DNA from: Sulfurospirillum cavolei
Lineage (GTDB): Bacteria; Campylobacterota; Campylobacteria; Campylobacterales; Sulfurospirillaceae
Assembly (NCBI RefSeq): GCF_001548055.1
Contig: NZ_AP014724.1
Coordinates: forward strand, 2,356,001-2,420,000
DNA: 64,000 nucleotides
Direction: 5' to 3'
Part shown: positions 43,011 through 52,824 of the stretch, piece after piece
How the letters are laid out: every line of letters starts with the position of its first letter
Position numbering within the stretch: position 1 is the stretch's first letter
The notes under the pieces: model-generated
The model's database searches: none
Told to the model about the DNA's origin: nothing
What the model saw: the letters and a program-made list of their open reading frames with translations, nothing else
Program-made: the position numbers and the translations under genes

Positions 43011-44687
43011 TCAAAGTGCCGCCGAAGGAACGGGGCGACTCAAAAAATAGCCTTGAAAAAAACGACACCCCATGTCGCATAAGAGGGCGTATTGCTCGTA
43101 CGTTTCCACGCCCTCGGCAACGACGTCGAGGTGAAATTGCCGAGCGATACCCAAAATCGTCCGCACCAAAATAACGTCGGCAGAATCAAACGTCAAATCA
43201 CGAATAAAGGTTTTATCAATTTTGAGCTCATGAATCGGCAAACGTTTCAAATAGGCTAAGGAAGAATACCCCGTTCCAAAATCGTCGATCGAGAACGAAA
43301 TACCGAGTTTGCTTAGCGTATGAATTTTACGCAACGAGCTTTTTAAATCTTGAATCAAAAGGCTCTCGGTCAACTCAAAACGCACTTTGGTCGGGTCGCA
43401 TTGCACATGTGAAAGCAACGCTTGGACAGTGGGAATAAAATCTTCTTGCTCGAATTGTTTGACGCTGATATTGATCGAAAGTTGCCAACGGCGTTTCACA
43501 GGATCTTTTTCCCAACGCTTTAGCTCGCGAAACGCTTCGCTTAAGATCCATTTCCCAAGCGGTACGATCAATCCGCTCTCCTCGGAGAGCGCGATAAAAC
43601 GATCGGGCGCGACCTCTCCTTCGCCCTCTTTGTACCAACGCACCAAAGCCTCTGCGCCTATCACGCTCGCCGGTGCGTCTTTTGCGTCGCTCGTCCACTG
43701 TTTTTGGTACACCAAACGCATATGACCCAAAGCAATCGCATCGCGCAATTGCGCCAATAAATCGACCCTTTCTTCCAATTTGCGTTGAATCGAGGGATCA
43801 AAAAAAGCGATCGTATTGCGTCCCGCTTTTTTTGCTTCGTATAACGCGTTATCGGCATATTGGATGATGTGATCGACCGTGTATTCGTCTTGGTTGAAAA
43901 CGACGATACCGATGCTAGACGTTAAGAGAAACGTATGCCCTTGCACGTCCAAAGGTTCGGCAAGCACTTTGAGAAACGAAGCGGCGTGCCGACGCATTTG
44001 AGCTACCGTATCGTCAAAAGTACCGAATTGCGAGTGCAAGACGATGGCAAACTCGTCGCCGTTTAGATGCTCCAACTCCGAAAATTTCACCAGCGACGCC
44101 AAGCGTTTCGTGATTAACGATAACACTTCATCGCCGATTGCATACCCGTGTACGTGATTGATCGTTTTGAAATGGTCGATATCGAGTAGACATAATGCAC
44201 TTAAGCTTTGATGCAACGCGTTATAGCGCATGGCTTCTTGCAGCATCGCATGTAAAAATAAAAAACGGTTAGGAAACTGCGCTAAAAAATAACGCTTCAA
44301 AGGAAAACGCGTCTGCGTCTTTTTTTGCAACACCAAAAGCATTAAAGTAGACCCGCTTGGATGCAACAGTCTTTGGTAAACGACGACGGGGACACATTCG
44401 CCCCGTAGGTTCAATAAGGTCGAGTATTGCGGGTGATCTTTTTGAAAGACCAAGTGATCGTCCGCAAAAAACGTGAGAACGCTTGGATACGGATGTGTCT
44501 TCTCAAAAGAAGCCAAAGCGTCTTGAAGCGACCGGCTGAGTGCCAGCACGCGGTACGCTTCGTCGCAAGCAAAAACACCCTCACAAAAGAGCTCGGGCAT
44601 CGCATCGCAAGAAGCGACGATCTCTTCCGCCGTTTCTTCAAGCGACGCTGTTTGCCGTGCTTTTTCCGTCGTATAGGGCGTCGTCAT
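43011..44687 (-). CDS. GGDEF-EAL protein with degenerate GGDEF
   Basis: 558 residues, cytoplasmic. The N-terminal ~150 residues look PAS-like but weak. The GGDEF domain (about 155-310) has N-G-D-E-F, so cyclase activity is doubtful. The EAL domain (about 320-555) keeps E-A-L, D-D-F-G-T-G-Y-S-S, K-I-D and A-E-G-V-E, so phosphodiesterase activity is expected. It lies 10 bases downstream of the chemoreceptor gene on the same strand and is probably co-transcribed with it. Confidence 0.9.
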   Translation of the reverse strand: MTTPYTTEKARQTASLEETAEEIVASCDAMPELFCEGVFACDEAYRVLALSRSLQDALASFEKTHPYPSVLTFFADDHLVFQKDHPQYSTLLNLRGECVPVVVYQRLLHPSGSTLMLLVLQKKTQTRFPLKRYFLAQFPNRFLFLHAMLQEAMRYNALHQSLSALCLLDIDHFKTINHVHGYAIGDEVLSLITKRLASLVKFSELEHLNGDEFAIVLHSQFGTFDDTVAQMRRHAASFLKVLAEPLDVQGHTFLLTSSIGIVVFNQDEYTVDHIIQYADNALYEAKKAGRNTIAFFDPSIQRKLEERVDLLAQLRDAIALGHMRLVYQKQWTSDAKDAPASVIGAEALVRWYKEGEGEVAPDRFIALSEESGLIVPLGKWILSEAFRELKRWEKDPVKRRWQLSINISVKQFEQEDFIPTVQALLSHVQCDPTKVRFELTESLLIQDLKSSLRKIHTLSKLGISFSIDDFGTGYSSLAYLKRLPIHELKIDKTFIRDLTFDSADVILVRTILGIARQFHLDVVAEGVETYEQYALLCDMGCRFFQGYFLSRPVPSAAL

Positions 44688-44697
44688 GACCTCACGC

Positions 44698-46299
44698 TCA
44701 CGCCGTTTTAAACTCTGAAAGCGTCACGCTGAGCCCCTCGGACAACTTCGCCAAATGTTCGGCGGCGGAAGCGACCTCCTCGACGCTACGAGCATTGGTG
44801 TTAGAGAGTTGGCTGATGTTTTGAATGCGTGCAATCACTTCGGACGTTTTGATGCGACCCGTTTTGGTATCTTCTACCGTCTGATGCGCCATCGCTTTTG
44901 CTTCGTCCATATTGTTGACCGTTTGAAGCATCATGGTTTGCGCACTTTGTGCCTTCTCGCCCAAAGCTTTGATCTGTGTCGCGCCCGTTTTCATCATCTC
45001 CGCCGTCGTGTTAACAGACTGAACGATAATCGCCACTGTGGCGTTGCTTTCTATCAAACTTTTTTGCGTTCGCTCGGCTAATTTACGAACCTCGTCGGCA
45101 ACCACCGCAAACCCGCGTCCGTGGTCTCCCGCACGCGCGGCTTCGATCGCGGCATTCAGTGCTAATAGATTTGTCTGTTCGGCAATATCCGCGATGACCG
45201 ATAAAATTTGCTTGACTTGTTCGACATCGCGATCCAACTGTTCCAAGCGCGTCGACAAGTCCATTTGCGTGACCACGACCTCTTGCAAATCGGTTGAAAC
45301 GGTTAAAACTTCCTGAGCCGAGCTTTGCAGTTCGGTAGCGACTTTGGTAATCAGCAATCCCGAATGATTGGAACTCTCTTCGCTTTTAAGCAAAATTTCC
45401 GCGACGGCCTTGGTCGCTTGCGTCGTCTCCTCGACGTCTTTAGCGGTCTCTTCGCTTCGAACGCCTATTTGCATCGACGTACTCGAAAGCTCTTCGGAAA
45501 CCGCCGCATTTTCGACCGCCGTTTTTTTGGCGTCGTCTAAGGCTTTTGCCAACTGCTTCAAAAGGTGGTTGAGCACAGAGGTAATGTTCGAAATTTCATC
45601 TTTATTCCCCGTGTCGATGACATAGTGCAAATCTTTATGCTCCTCGATATAACGGCATCCTTCGATCGCTTTTTCGATGGCACGGCGAATCGCTCGATTA
45701 ATCACGAAAAAAATGAAAGAGGCAACGATAAAAACCGCCAACGCAAAGGCAAGTCCCGTGGTTTTCGATTGATCCAACTCGTCAAACGAACGTTTTTCGA
45801 TTTGTTCTACCAAATTTTTTACCTGTTCTAAGGTTTTATAATAATACGTATTGGCGTCTTGATTGATTTGTTCCAACTTCTTTCCGTCCGCCGAAGCGCG
45901 AAATTCCGCCGTTTTAATTGCGTCTTTATACTGTCCGACCAGTGCGAAACGTGCAAGGTTGACTTTGTGGTACGCCTCAAGCGTTTGATACGTGTCTTGA
46001 AGCATTTTTTGCGTCTCTTCGCTTTTCAATAAAGGAAGCAAAGCTTCGGCTTGTTGCAAAACCGCTCGGTACGTTTTGGTGTAATTATCGAGCATTCGCT
46101 CTTCGTAAAAAATTTGATAACCCCTCGTATGCACCGCAAGTTGGGAACTAAGCATCTGCATCTCTCCGGCGCGTTTAATCTTATCCGCCGCAACTTTGGC
46201 TCCGTCGGTGTTGTGCGAAAGCAAATACCCTAAACTCACGATAGCCACTAAAAAAACCAAGAACAAAAAAATCAATTTAGCACGAATTGTCTGAAGCAT
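44698..46299 (-). CDS. Methyl-accepting chemotaxis protein
   Basis: 533 residues from the ATG at 46299 (GAAGGA site). Membrane helix 1 (residues 8-28), a periplasmic helical domain of ~160 residues with the pattern of the PilJ/nitrate-sensor type ([11 protein letters not shown] near its start), membrane helix 2 (about 180-200), a HAMP region, then the signalling coiled coil with the hairpin tip [18 protein letters not shown]. No terminal pentapeptide for CheR. The frame extends 48 codons further (to 46443) without a ribosome site. Ligand unknown; nitrate/nitrite sensing is only suggested by the N-terminal motif. Confidence 0.92.
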   Translation of the reverse strand: MLQTIRAKLIFLFLVFLVAIVSLGYLLSHNTDGAKVAADKIKRAGEMQMLSSQLAVHTRGYQIFYEERMLDNYTKTYRAVLQQAEALLPLLKSEETQKMLQDTYQTLEAYHKVNLARFALVGQYKDAIKTAEFRASADGKKLEQINQDANTYYYKTLEQVKNLVEQIEKRSFDELDQSKTTGLAFALAVFIVASFIFFVINRAIRRAIEKAIEGCRYIEEHKDLHYVIDTGNKDEISNITSVLNHLLKQLAKALDDAKKTAVENAAVSEELSSTSMQIGVRSEETAKDVEETTQATKAVAEILLKSEESSNHSGLLITKVATELQSSAQEVLTVSTDLQEVVVTQMDLSTRLEQLDRDVEQVKQILSVIADIAEQTNLLALNAAIEAARAGDHGRGFAVVADEVRKLAERTQKSLIESNATVAIIVQSVNTTAEMMKTGATQIKALGEKAQSAQTMMLQTVNNMDEAKAMAHQTVEDTKTGRIKTSEVIARIQNISQLSNTNARSVEEVASAAEHLAKLSEGLSVTLSEFKTA

Positions 46300-46459
46300 A
46301 GAAGTCCTTCGATGAGAGTTTTGAACGGTCGTTTTTTCATGCATTGCGACGCTAAAACGTGTTTTGAGGCTTACATGTGAAAACGCTATCCTTTGAAAAG
46401 CACTGGAAAAATCATACATGTACTTTCGTCCCAAAAGCGTCATTGATTTTTCTTTGCAT

Positions 46460-46479
46460 TATGACTTTAATATGACTTT
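46460..46479 (+). promoter_or_regulatory. 11-bp-spaced direct repeats upstream of response regulator
   Basis: TATGACTTT occurs at 46460-46468 and 46471-46479, one helical turn apart, with a TAGAAT -10-like hexamer 9 bases beyond. This is the layout bound by OmpR/PhoB-type regulators, so autoregulation by the following gene is likely. The gap 46300-46544 also holds two ACATGT words. Confidence 0.45.
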
Positions 46480-46544
46480 CGTATGCTAGAATTTAAGAGC
46501 ATCCATCTATAATGGTTATCCGAATTTGGAATCAAGGACGTATC

Positions 46545-47258
46545 GTGCAAAGCAATCTTCTCATGATGAAACATAAATCGATTTTATTCGTCGAAGATGA
46601 TCTCATCGTAAGCACGCATATCGCAAGCACGCTACAAATGCTCTTTCGCAACGTTTATTGCGCGCAAAACGGCGAAGAGGGATTTAACATGTACGAAGAT
46701 TCCCGTCCCGACATCGTCTTGACGGATATTCAGATGCCGCGTCAAGACGGTATGAAGCTGATAACGCAGATTCGCCGTATCGATTATGCGACGCCGATCG
46801 TGATTTTAACCGGCTACGACGATAAACACCTTGTTTTAAAAGCCGCCAATCTTGCCGTCGACGGCTATTTGATCAAGCCGGTCGAATTTTCGTCGCTTGT
46901 GAAGACGCTTTCGCAGGCGATCAAACGCATGCACAACACGCCCAACCTGATCACGCTCAACGAGCATCTTTTTTTCAACCGCGACACCAAAGAATTTTAT
47001 TATAATAATGCGATTTATCGTCTGAGTACCAAAGAGTTAGAACTGGTCGAACTCTTAATCGACAATCACCACCGTATTCTCTCCAAACAAGACATTGAAC
47101 TCTCGTTATGGAACCGTGATGTCCCGTGCGAATCGGCCGTAAAAAACTTGGTTTTGCGTATTCGAAAAAAGCTCGGAGATACGCTTATTTTTTCACAAAG
47201 AGGCCTTGGATATCGCATCAACATCAACGACGCACGGTATTTCGGCGATATGGGGTGA
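46545..47258 (+). CDS. OmpR-family response regulator
   Basis: 237 residues, read from a GTG at 46545 with AAGGA six bases upstream (an ATG at 46563 has no site). Receiver domain with the acidic pair E-D-D and phospho-Asp in V-L-T-D-I-Q-M-P, the Lys in L-I-K-P-V; then a winged helix (Y-R-L-S-T-K-E-L-E-L-V-E-L-L ... G-L-G-Y-R-I). The histidine-kinase gene follows 46 bases downstream, so they form one two-component system; DNA target probably its own promoter and unknown genes. Confidence 0.92.
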   Translation: MQSNLLMMKHKSILFVEDDLIVSTHIASTLQMLFRNVYCAQNGEEGFNMYEDSRPDIVLTDIQMPRQDGMKLITQIRRIDYATPIVILTGYDDKHLVLKAANLAVDGYLIKPVEFSSLVKTLSQAIKRMHNTPNLITLNEHLFFNRDTKEFYYNNAIYRLSTKELELVELLIDNHHRILSKQDIELSLWNRDVPCESAVKNLVLRIRKKLGDTLIFSQRGLGYRININDARYFGDMG

Positions 47259-47304
47259 CGGGCATTTCCCTGCCGAAAACTTCACACGCAAAGCGACCGT
47301 TTTT

Positions 47305-49178
47305 ATGAAATCTTGGGTCTTCCTTTTTTGCTTCTTCGCATCTTTCGTATACGGTATTGAAACTCCGCAACCGTCCCGCCCACGTCTTGAAAACGTCTCT
47401 TTTTTACGCGACACCGCCGCTTTATCGCACGAAGACGCACGGATGCTCCTTCGCTACGGTACGTATCGAGCTTTACCGAACGAAGCGATCAGCTTCGGTG
47501 CCGACGATGCAACGTACTGGGTCGCGTTTAACCTCCCGCCCAACCCTTCGCAACGTTTTTATCTGGAATTTCTTTACGACCAACTCAGCCGCGTCGAAAG
47601 CTTCGTTTACGACGACGATCGACTCGTGCATACGTCGATCAACGGTAATAGCGTCCCTATCGAACAACGAGAAGTACACCATCCCTCAACCCGTTTTATG
47701 CTTTTTAGCTCGGAAAAAACGCTGACGTATCTCTTTAAAATCAACTCCCGTCGTCCCTTAATCCTTGCGCTTTACGTCGGGACGCAAGCCGAATTGGACT
47801 ATCAAACGTATCAAAACGTCTTGCCGATTATCTTTTTTTTAGGCGGAGTCGTTTTGGTTTTTTTCGTCAATTTAATGCTTTTTTACGAGTTTAAGATGAA
47901 AGCTTACGGCTATTATGCGCTCTATCTGATGAGCGTGTGCTTCTTTGTCTTGTGCGTGAACAACTTTATCGTTTATGCCATGCACTCGTCGGAGAGTTTA
48001 GATCAATGGTTCAAAATGCTCAGTATTACCGGAGTGTACGTTTCCATGCTACTCTTTACGATTCACGTACTGGATTTACGACGTTTTTCTTTGTTTTGGT
48101 TAAAATCGACTTATCTGTTTTGTTGTGTCATTGCGCTTTTATTTCCGCTTTTCTTCGTACACCGTATGCTCTTTGCGATTTTTGCGACAGTGCGTTCATC
48201 CTGCCGCTTTATACCCTTTTGATCGCTTTTTTTGCCGTTTTAAAGCGTATCCGATTTGCCGTTTTATATACGATCGGACTTTGCGGTTTTCACGCGGGCA
48301 TGCTCGTGTATTGGTTAACGCAAATGGGGTTTATACCGCTTTTCCCGTTGGCAAAAACGGGCATTATCGTCGGCAGTTTTTGGGAAATGATTTTTTTTAT
48401 TTGGATATTGGTTTTACAAAGCAAACAGACGCAAAGGCAGTACCATAGCGCTTTGATGCGCATCCGTGAAAAAGAGCAAGAACAACTCAATAATGCCAAA
48501 TTTATCTCGATCGGTCGTACGATCGGCAACGTCACCCACCAATGGAGGCAACCGCTCAATGCTTTAGGTGCCGTTTTAACACACGTCAAAGCTTCGCTTC
48601 TTTTACAAAATACGGTGCGAAAACAACCGCTTCTCGACTCGCTCGACACGAGTTTCGAAATACTCCAACACCTTTCCGAAACGATCGATACTTTTTACCG
48701 ATTTTTATTGAAAGCCAAAAGTAACGATCAAACGTTTTGCGTCTCCAAGCAAATGGAAATTCTGCTCAATATGCTCGCATTTTCCTTTAAAAATCTCGGC
48801 ATCGAGATACAACTGCGTATCCAAAGCGACGCGATATTGTTAGGAAACGCCAATGAATTTATGCAAGCGATTTTAAATATCCTGCAAAATGCGAAAGATC
48901 AATTTGAGATCGTTCGCGTACCGCATCCGATGATTCGTATCGTCGTCAAACAACGGTGCCGCCGATGCCGTATCGTCATTATCGATAACGCCGGAGGGAT
49001 TCGTATTCATCCGATTGAGAGAATTTTTCTTCCGCACGTCTGTGCCAAAGCCGATAATTCGGGCATTGGTTTATTTTTGGTCAAAGAGATTATCGAAAAA
49101 CGTTTTCACGGTACGATTAGCGTTCGAAACTATCCTAAAGGCGCGCTTTTTATCATGCGACTTCCGACGGTTGAATGA
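47305..49178 (+). pseudogene. 7TMR-DISM histidine kinase broken by a one-base frameshift
   Basis: The 5' part (47305-48222) encodes a signal peptide, a 7TMR-DISMED2 extracellular domain and the first membrane helices of a 7TMR-DISM module; the remaining helices and kinase (H-box N-V-T-H-Q-W-R-Q-P-L-N, N-box I-L-Q-N-A-K-D-Q, G-box D-N-A-G-G-I and G-I-G-L-F-L) run to 49178 in the -1 frame. The two frames join naturally at a run of five T (48179-48183): one more T gives a continuous protein of about 624 residues. So it is a recent mutation, a phase-variable tract, or a sequencing error. The N-terminal frame also opens earlier (47206), inside the regulator gene. Confidence 0.85.
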
Positions 49179-49189
49179 AAAAATAGAAG

Positions 49190-49219
49190 AAACGCTCGGA
49201 TCGGGCAATCCGAGCGTTT
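49190..49219 (+). terminator. Terminator after histidine kinase
   Basis: Perfect 12-bp stem (49190-49201 with 49208-49219), 6-nt loop, 11 bases after the kinase stop. Few T residues follow. The rest of the gap to the tRNA (49220-49451) shows no gene. Confidence 0.7.
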
Positions 49220-49451
49220 AAAAACAAGTAGGTAATCACAAAAAGGAGGTTTGTGTCTTGACATTGAAAGTATAATCGTTTAGCTTAAACAAGACGTGAA
49301 TCCTTTTTAAACAAACGGTAAATCACAGCGAAATGAATAACGGTTTTCAACCAAAAGGCAATATTCTAACCATTGATAATGGTATATGAAATGATGACAA
49401 TGTGAGGTATTTAGAGAGTTTGTAGATGTTGATTGTATGAATTAAAGAAAG

Positions 49452-49526
<75 letters not shown>

Positions 49527-49700
49527 ACAATCTGAATGAGGTCGAAATTATAGTCAAAAAATAGTGTATTGTCAAGACATATAAGAGCTTCTTCTAAAAA
49601 AATACTAAAAAGCACAAAATGTCACCGGTTTATTCAAGATAAGGTAAGACGAAACATTGTAGGATTAAACGATTTAATTCTTAACGACTAAGGAGTCTCC

Positions 49701-50654
49701 ATGCAAAAGAAACTGATCGGCTTGGCATTGGCGGGAACACTCAGCGTTCCTATGTTTGCGGCGGAATTCATTACGATCGGCACGGGCGGCGTTACGGGAA
49801 CGTACTATCCCACAGGCGGCGCGATTTGCCAAATGGTTAATAAAAACAAGAAAGAGACCAATATTCGTTGTTCCGTAGAATCAACCGGCGGATCGGTCTA
49901 TAACGTCAACACGATCAAAGCGGGCGAGCTGGATTTCGGTATCTCTCAAAGCGACACGGCGTACCAAGCCTATAAAGGCGAAGGCAAATTTGAAGGCGCG
50001 GCATCCGTACCCGAGCTTCGCAGTGCGATTGCGATTTATCCGGAACTTTTGGCACTGGTCGTCAGCCAAAAATCGGGTATTAAAACCATGGCGGATTTAA
50101 AAGGTAAAAAGATCAATTTAGACTCTCCAGGATCGGGCACCAATATGACGGTCGACGTCGTGTTTGAAGCTTTGGGTATCAAACGTTCCGACTTGGCGCT
50201 CGCCAACGAACTTAAATCGACCGAAGGTCCGACGATGCTTCAAGACAACCACATCGACGGTTATTTCTTCGTAGCGGGTCACCCGACGGCCAACATTAAA
50301 GACGCCGCCAATTCCGTAGATATTAACATCGTTCCTATTGAAGGTCCCGCCATCGACGCATTGGTCAAAAAATACCCTTATTACGCTAAGGGCATTATCT
50401 CGGGTACCTACTACAAAGGTGTTCCGAACGATGTTCCGAGCATCGGTGTTAAAGCGGTTCTTGTGACCAGCAGCAAAGTCAAAGACGAAGTGGTGTATCA
50501 AGTCGTTAAAACCATCTTGGACAACTTCGACAAATTTAAAGAGCTTCATCCCTCCTATAAAACGATTACCAAAGAGAGTTTGTTGGAAGGCTTAAGCGTA
50601 CCTCAACATCCCGGTGCTATTAAAGCATTTAAAGAAGCGGGATTGCTAAAATAA
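49701..50654 (+). CDS. TAXI-family TRAP transporter solute-binding protein
   Basis: 317 residues with a signal peptide (cleavage after M-F-A-A), then the TAXI family start: I-T-I-G-T-G-G-V-T-G-T-Y-Y-P-T-G-G-A-I-C. Periplasmic binding protein that hands its ligand to the fused TRAP permease encoded downstream. TAXI ligands are often glutamate or other organic acids; not readable here. AAGGAG lies 6 bases before the ATG. A hairpin of two ACATGT words separates it from the permease gene. Confidence 0.93.
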   Translation: MQKKLIGLALAGTLSVPMFAAEFITIGTGGVTGTYYPTGGAICQMVNKNKKETNIRCSVESTGGSVYNVNTIKAGELDFGISQSDTAYQAYKGEGKFEGAASVPELRSAIAIYPELLALVVSQKSGIKTMADLKGKKINLDSPGSGTNMTVDVVFEALGIKRSDLALANELKSTEGPTMLQDNHIDGYFFVAGHPTANIKDAANSVDINIVPIEGPAIDALVKKYPYYAKGIISGTYYKGVPNDVPSIGVKAVLVTSSKVKDEVVYQVVKTILDNFDKFKELHPSYKTITKESLLEGLSVPQHPGAIKAFKEAGLLK

Positions 50655-50666
50655 CTCTAGAAAAGT

Positions 50667-50702
50667 TACATGTAAGGCTGCACGTTAAAAGCCTTACATG
50701 TA
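50667..50702 (+). repeat. Hairpin of two ACATGT words between TRAP genes
   Basis: A 12-bp perfect stem (50667-50678 with 50691-50702; TACATGTAAGGC against its complement) and a 12-nt loop. It follows the binding-protein stop by 12 bases, so it may stabilise that mRNA and reduce read-through into the permease. Confidence 0.6.
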
Positions 50703-50720
50703 CGACAGAAAGGTTTACGC

Positions 50721-52796
50721 GTGAAAACACTTGAAGAACGACTTGATGACGCAAAGCTCATCAGCGAATTCGAAGGTCATAGAGATTTTGAAAGCACGAC
50801 GTGGCACTATTGGTTTGTCGCTGCTATCGCTTTTTGCTGGTCTTTATACCAACTCTACATTGTCGTCGATCCGGGGAACAGTGCGCATGTAAGGGCAATT
50901 CACTTGGCATTCGGACTGATCCTCGCATTTTCGATGCATGCTATTCGCAAAAGTGCCAAACTTCGATCGACGATTACATGGTACGATTTTCTTTTTATGA
51001 TCATCGGCGCGGCCGCCGTTTTATACCAATGGTACGCCTATAAAGAGCTTGCGATGCGTGCAGGGGCATGGACGCAAACCGACATTATCGTGGGTATCGC
51101 AACGATTTTAATCGTCCTTGAAGCTTCACGAAGGGTCATGGGACTTCCTTTAATGCTTGCCGCGGTTTTGTTTTTACTTTACGACTATTTTGGTCCGTAT
51201 CTTCCCGATATGATCGCTCACAAAGGTGCTAGCATTACTAAAATTATGGGACAAATGGTGTTAACGACGGAAGGGATTTTCGGCGTCCCGCTCGGCGTAA
51301 GTGCTAGCTTTGTCTTTTTATTCGTCCTTTTCGGCGCATTGCTCGATCGCGCCGGAGCGGGTGAATATTTTATCAAAGTCTCCTACACCATTTTAGGTAA
51401 ATACGACGGCGGTCCGGCGAAGGCTGCCATTGCGGCTTCGGGAATGTTCGGTATGATTTCCGGTTCGTCCATCGCAAACACCGTCACGGTCGGTACGTTT
51501 ACGATTCCGCTCATGAAACGCCTCGGTTTTAGTTCCCATAAAGCCGCCGCCGTCGAGACGGCCGCTTCGGTCAACGGGCAATTAATGCCTCCGATTATGG
51601 GTGCGGCGGCGTTTATTATGGCGGAATTTCTCGGTTTGGATTATACCGACATCGTTTTTGCGGCGTTTATTCCGGCGTTTACCTGTTATGCGGCACTCTT
51701 TTATATCGTCCATATCGAAGCTAAAAAACAAGGGCTTAAAGGTGAAGACGCAAGCGTTTTAGGGCGAACGTGGCCTATTTTTATTCGAGGCATTCACTAT
51801 CTCATCCCGATCTTCTTTTTGATCTATACGCTCATCGTTTTAAGGCAATCCGCGCAAAGTGCCGCTTTTAGCGCCATTATGTTTTTAATGCTCATCATGG
51901 TCGTGCAAAAACCCTTTAAAGCGTACCTCAATAAAGAAAAAATTACGCGCTACGTTGTCCTTGAAGGCTTTGCCGACATCGGATACGGCATGGTCGCCGG
52001 AGCAAAAAACATGGTTTCTATCGCCGTAGCTACGGCGGTTGCCGGCATTATCGTCGGTTCGGTGACGCTTACGGGTATCGGCTTGGTTTTAGCCGAAGTC
52101 ATCGACAACCTTTCCGGCGGTTACATTGTTGCGGTGTTATTTATGACGGCCTTCGTATCGTTAATTTTGGGTATGGGGCTTCCGACAACGGCAAATTACA
52201 TCGTTATGGCGGCACTGACCGCACCGATTATTATGGAACTGGCGGGCAATAACGGTTATTTGATTCCGACGATTGCAGCGCACATGTTCGTCTTTTATTT
52301 CGGTATCTTAGCCGACGACACACCTCCTGTGGGAATGGCGGCATACGCTTCGGCGGCAATTGCGAAGAGCGATCCGATCATTACGGGTATTCAGTCGTTT
52401 ATCTACGACATACGAACGGGCATTTTACCGTTTATGTTCTTCTTCAACAACGAACTTTTACTGATCGGCGGCGTTGACCCGAACGATCCAAACGACGCCT
52501 CAAAATGGCAATGGATTACCAATCCGTTTGAAATTGCACTCATTTTCGGTGGAGCCATACTCGGTATGTTTGCCTTTACTTCGGTAACACAAGGGTTTAT
52601 TTTAAAGAAAATCACGGTAATCGAGCGTATCGGATTGATCGTTGTTATTCCGTTTTTGATGCTTCCCAAACTCGTAGCCGCTAAACTCGGATTACCGAGC
52701 CATTACGTCGCTTATGCGATCGGTCTTGGTATTTACGGCTTTATCTACCTCAATCAACGCCTTTGGTATAAAAAAAACCAAGGTATTCTTGCCTAA
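50721..52796 (+). CDS. TRAP transporter fused (DctQM) permease
   Basis: 691 residues, sodium-coupled uptake with the TAXI protein. A small Q-like membrane domain (about residues 30-150) is fused to the large M domain (about 155-640), with some 16-18 membrane helices. M-domain hallmarks: G-M-F-G-M-I-S-G-S-S-I-A-N-T-V, N-G-Q-L-M-P-P-I-M-G-A-A-A-F and G-M-G-L-P-T-T-A-N-Y-I. It starts at GTG (AAAGG 7 bases upstream). A perfect 10-bp hairpin follows the stop. Confidence 0.94.
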   Translation: MKTLEERLDDAKLISEFEGHRDFESTTWHYWFVAAIAFCWSLYQLYIVVDPGNSAHVRAIHLAFGLILAFSMHAIRKSAKLRSTITWYDFLFMIIGAAAVLYQWYAYKELAMRAGAWTQTDIIVGIATILIVLEASRRVMGLPLMLAAVLFLLYDYFGPYLPDMIAHKGASITKIMGQMVLTTEGIFGVPLGVSASFVFLFVLFGALLDRAGAGEYFIKVSYTILGKYDGGPAKAAIAASGMFGMISGSSIANTVTVGTFTIPLMKRLGFSSHKAAAVETAASVNGQLMPPIMGAAAFIMAEFLGLDYTDIVFAAFIPAFTCYAALFYIVHIEAKKQGLKGEDASVLGRTWPIFIRGIHYLIPIFFLIYTLIVLRQSAQSAAFSAIMFLMLIMVVQKPFKAYLNKEKITRYVVLEGFADIGYGMVAGAKNMVSIAVATAVAGIIVGSVTLTGIGLVLAEVIDNLSGGYIVAVLFMTAFVSLILGMGLPTTANYIVMAALTAPIIMELAGNNGYLIPTIAAHMFVFYFGILADDTPPVGMAAYASAAIAKSDPIITGIQSFIYDIRTGILPFMFFFNNELLLIGGVDPNDPNDASKWQWITNPFEIALIFGGAILGMFAFTSVTQGFILKKITVIERIGLIVVIPFLMLPKLVAAKLGLPSHYVAYAIGLGIYGFIYLNQRLWYKKNQGILA

Positions 52797-52800
52797 ATAC

Positions 52801-52824
52801 GTAGCGGACAGCCTTGTCCGCTAC
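52801..52824. terminator. Bidirectional hairpin between convergent genes
   Basis: GTAGCGGACA and TGTCCGCTAC (10 bp, 4-nt loop) four bases after the permease stop, overlapping the 3' end of the convergent radical SAM gene. Confidence 0.7.

Noticed and set aside
48170-48225. Programmed -1 frameshift in the histidine kinase
   Set aside because: The reading frame at the T-run does not form a standard X-XXY-YYZ slippery site and I see no clear downstream structure; a one-base loss is simpler.
49259-49285. TTGACA-like promoter before the TRAP genes
   Set aside because: The only TATAAT-like hexamer nearby is about 10 bases away, too close for a -35/-10 pair.
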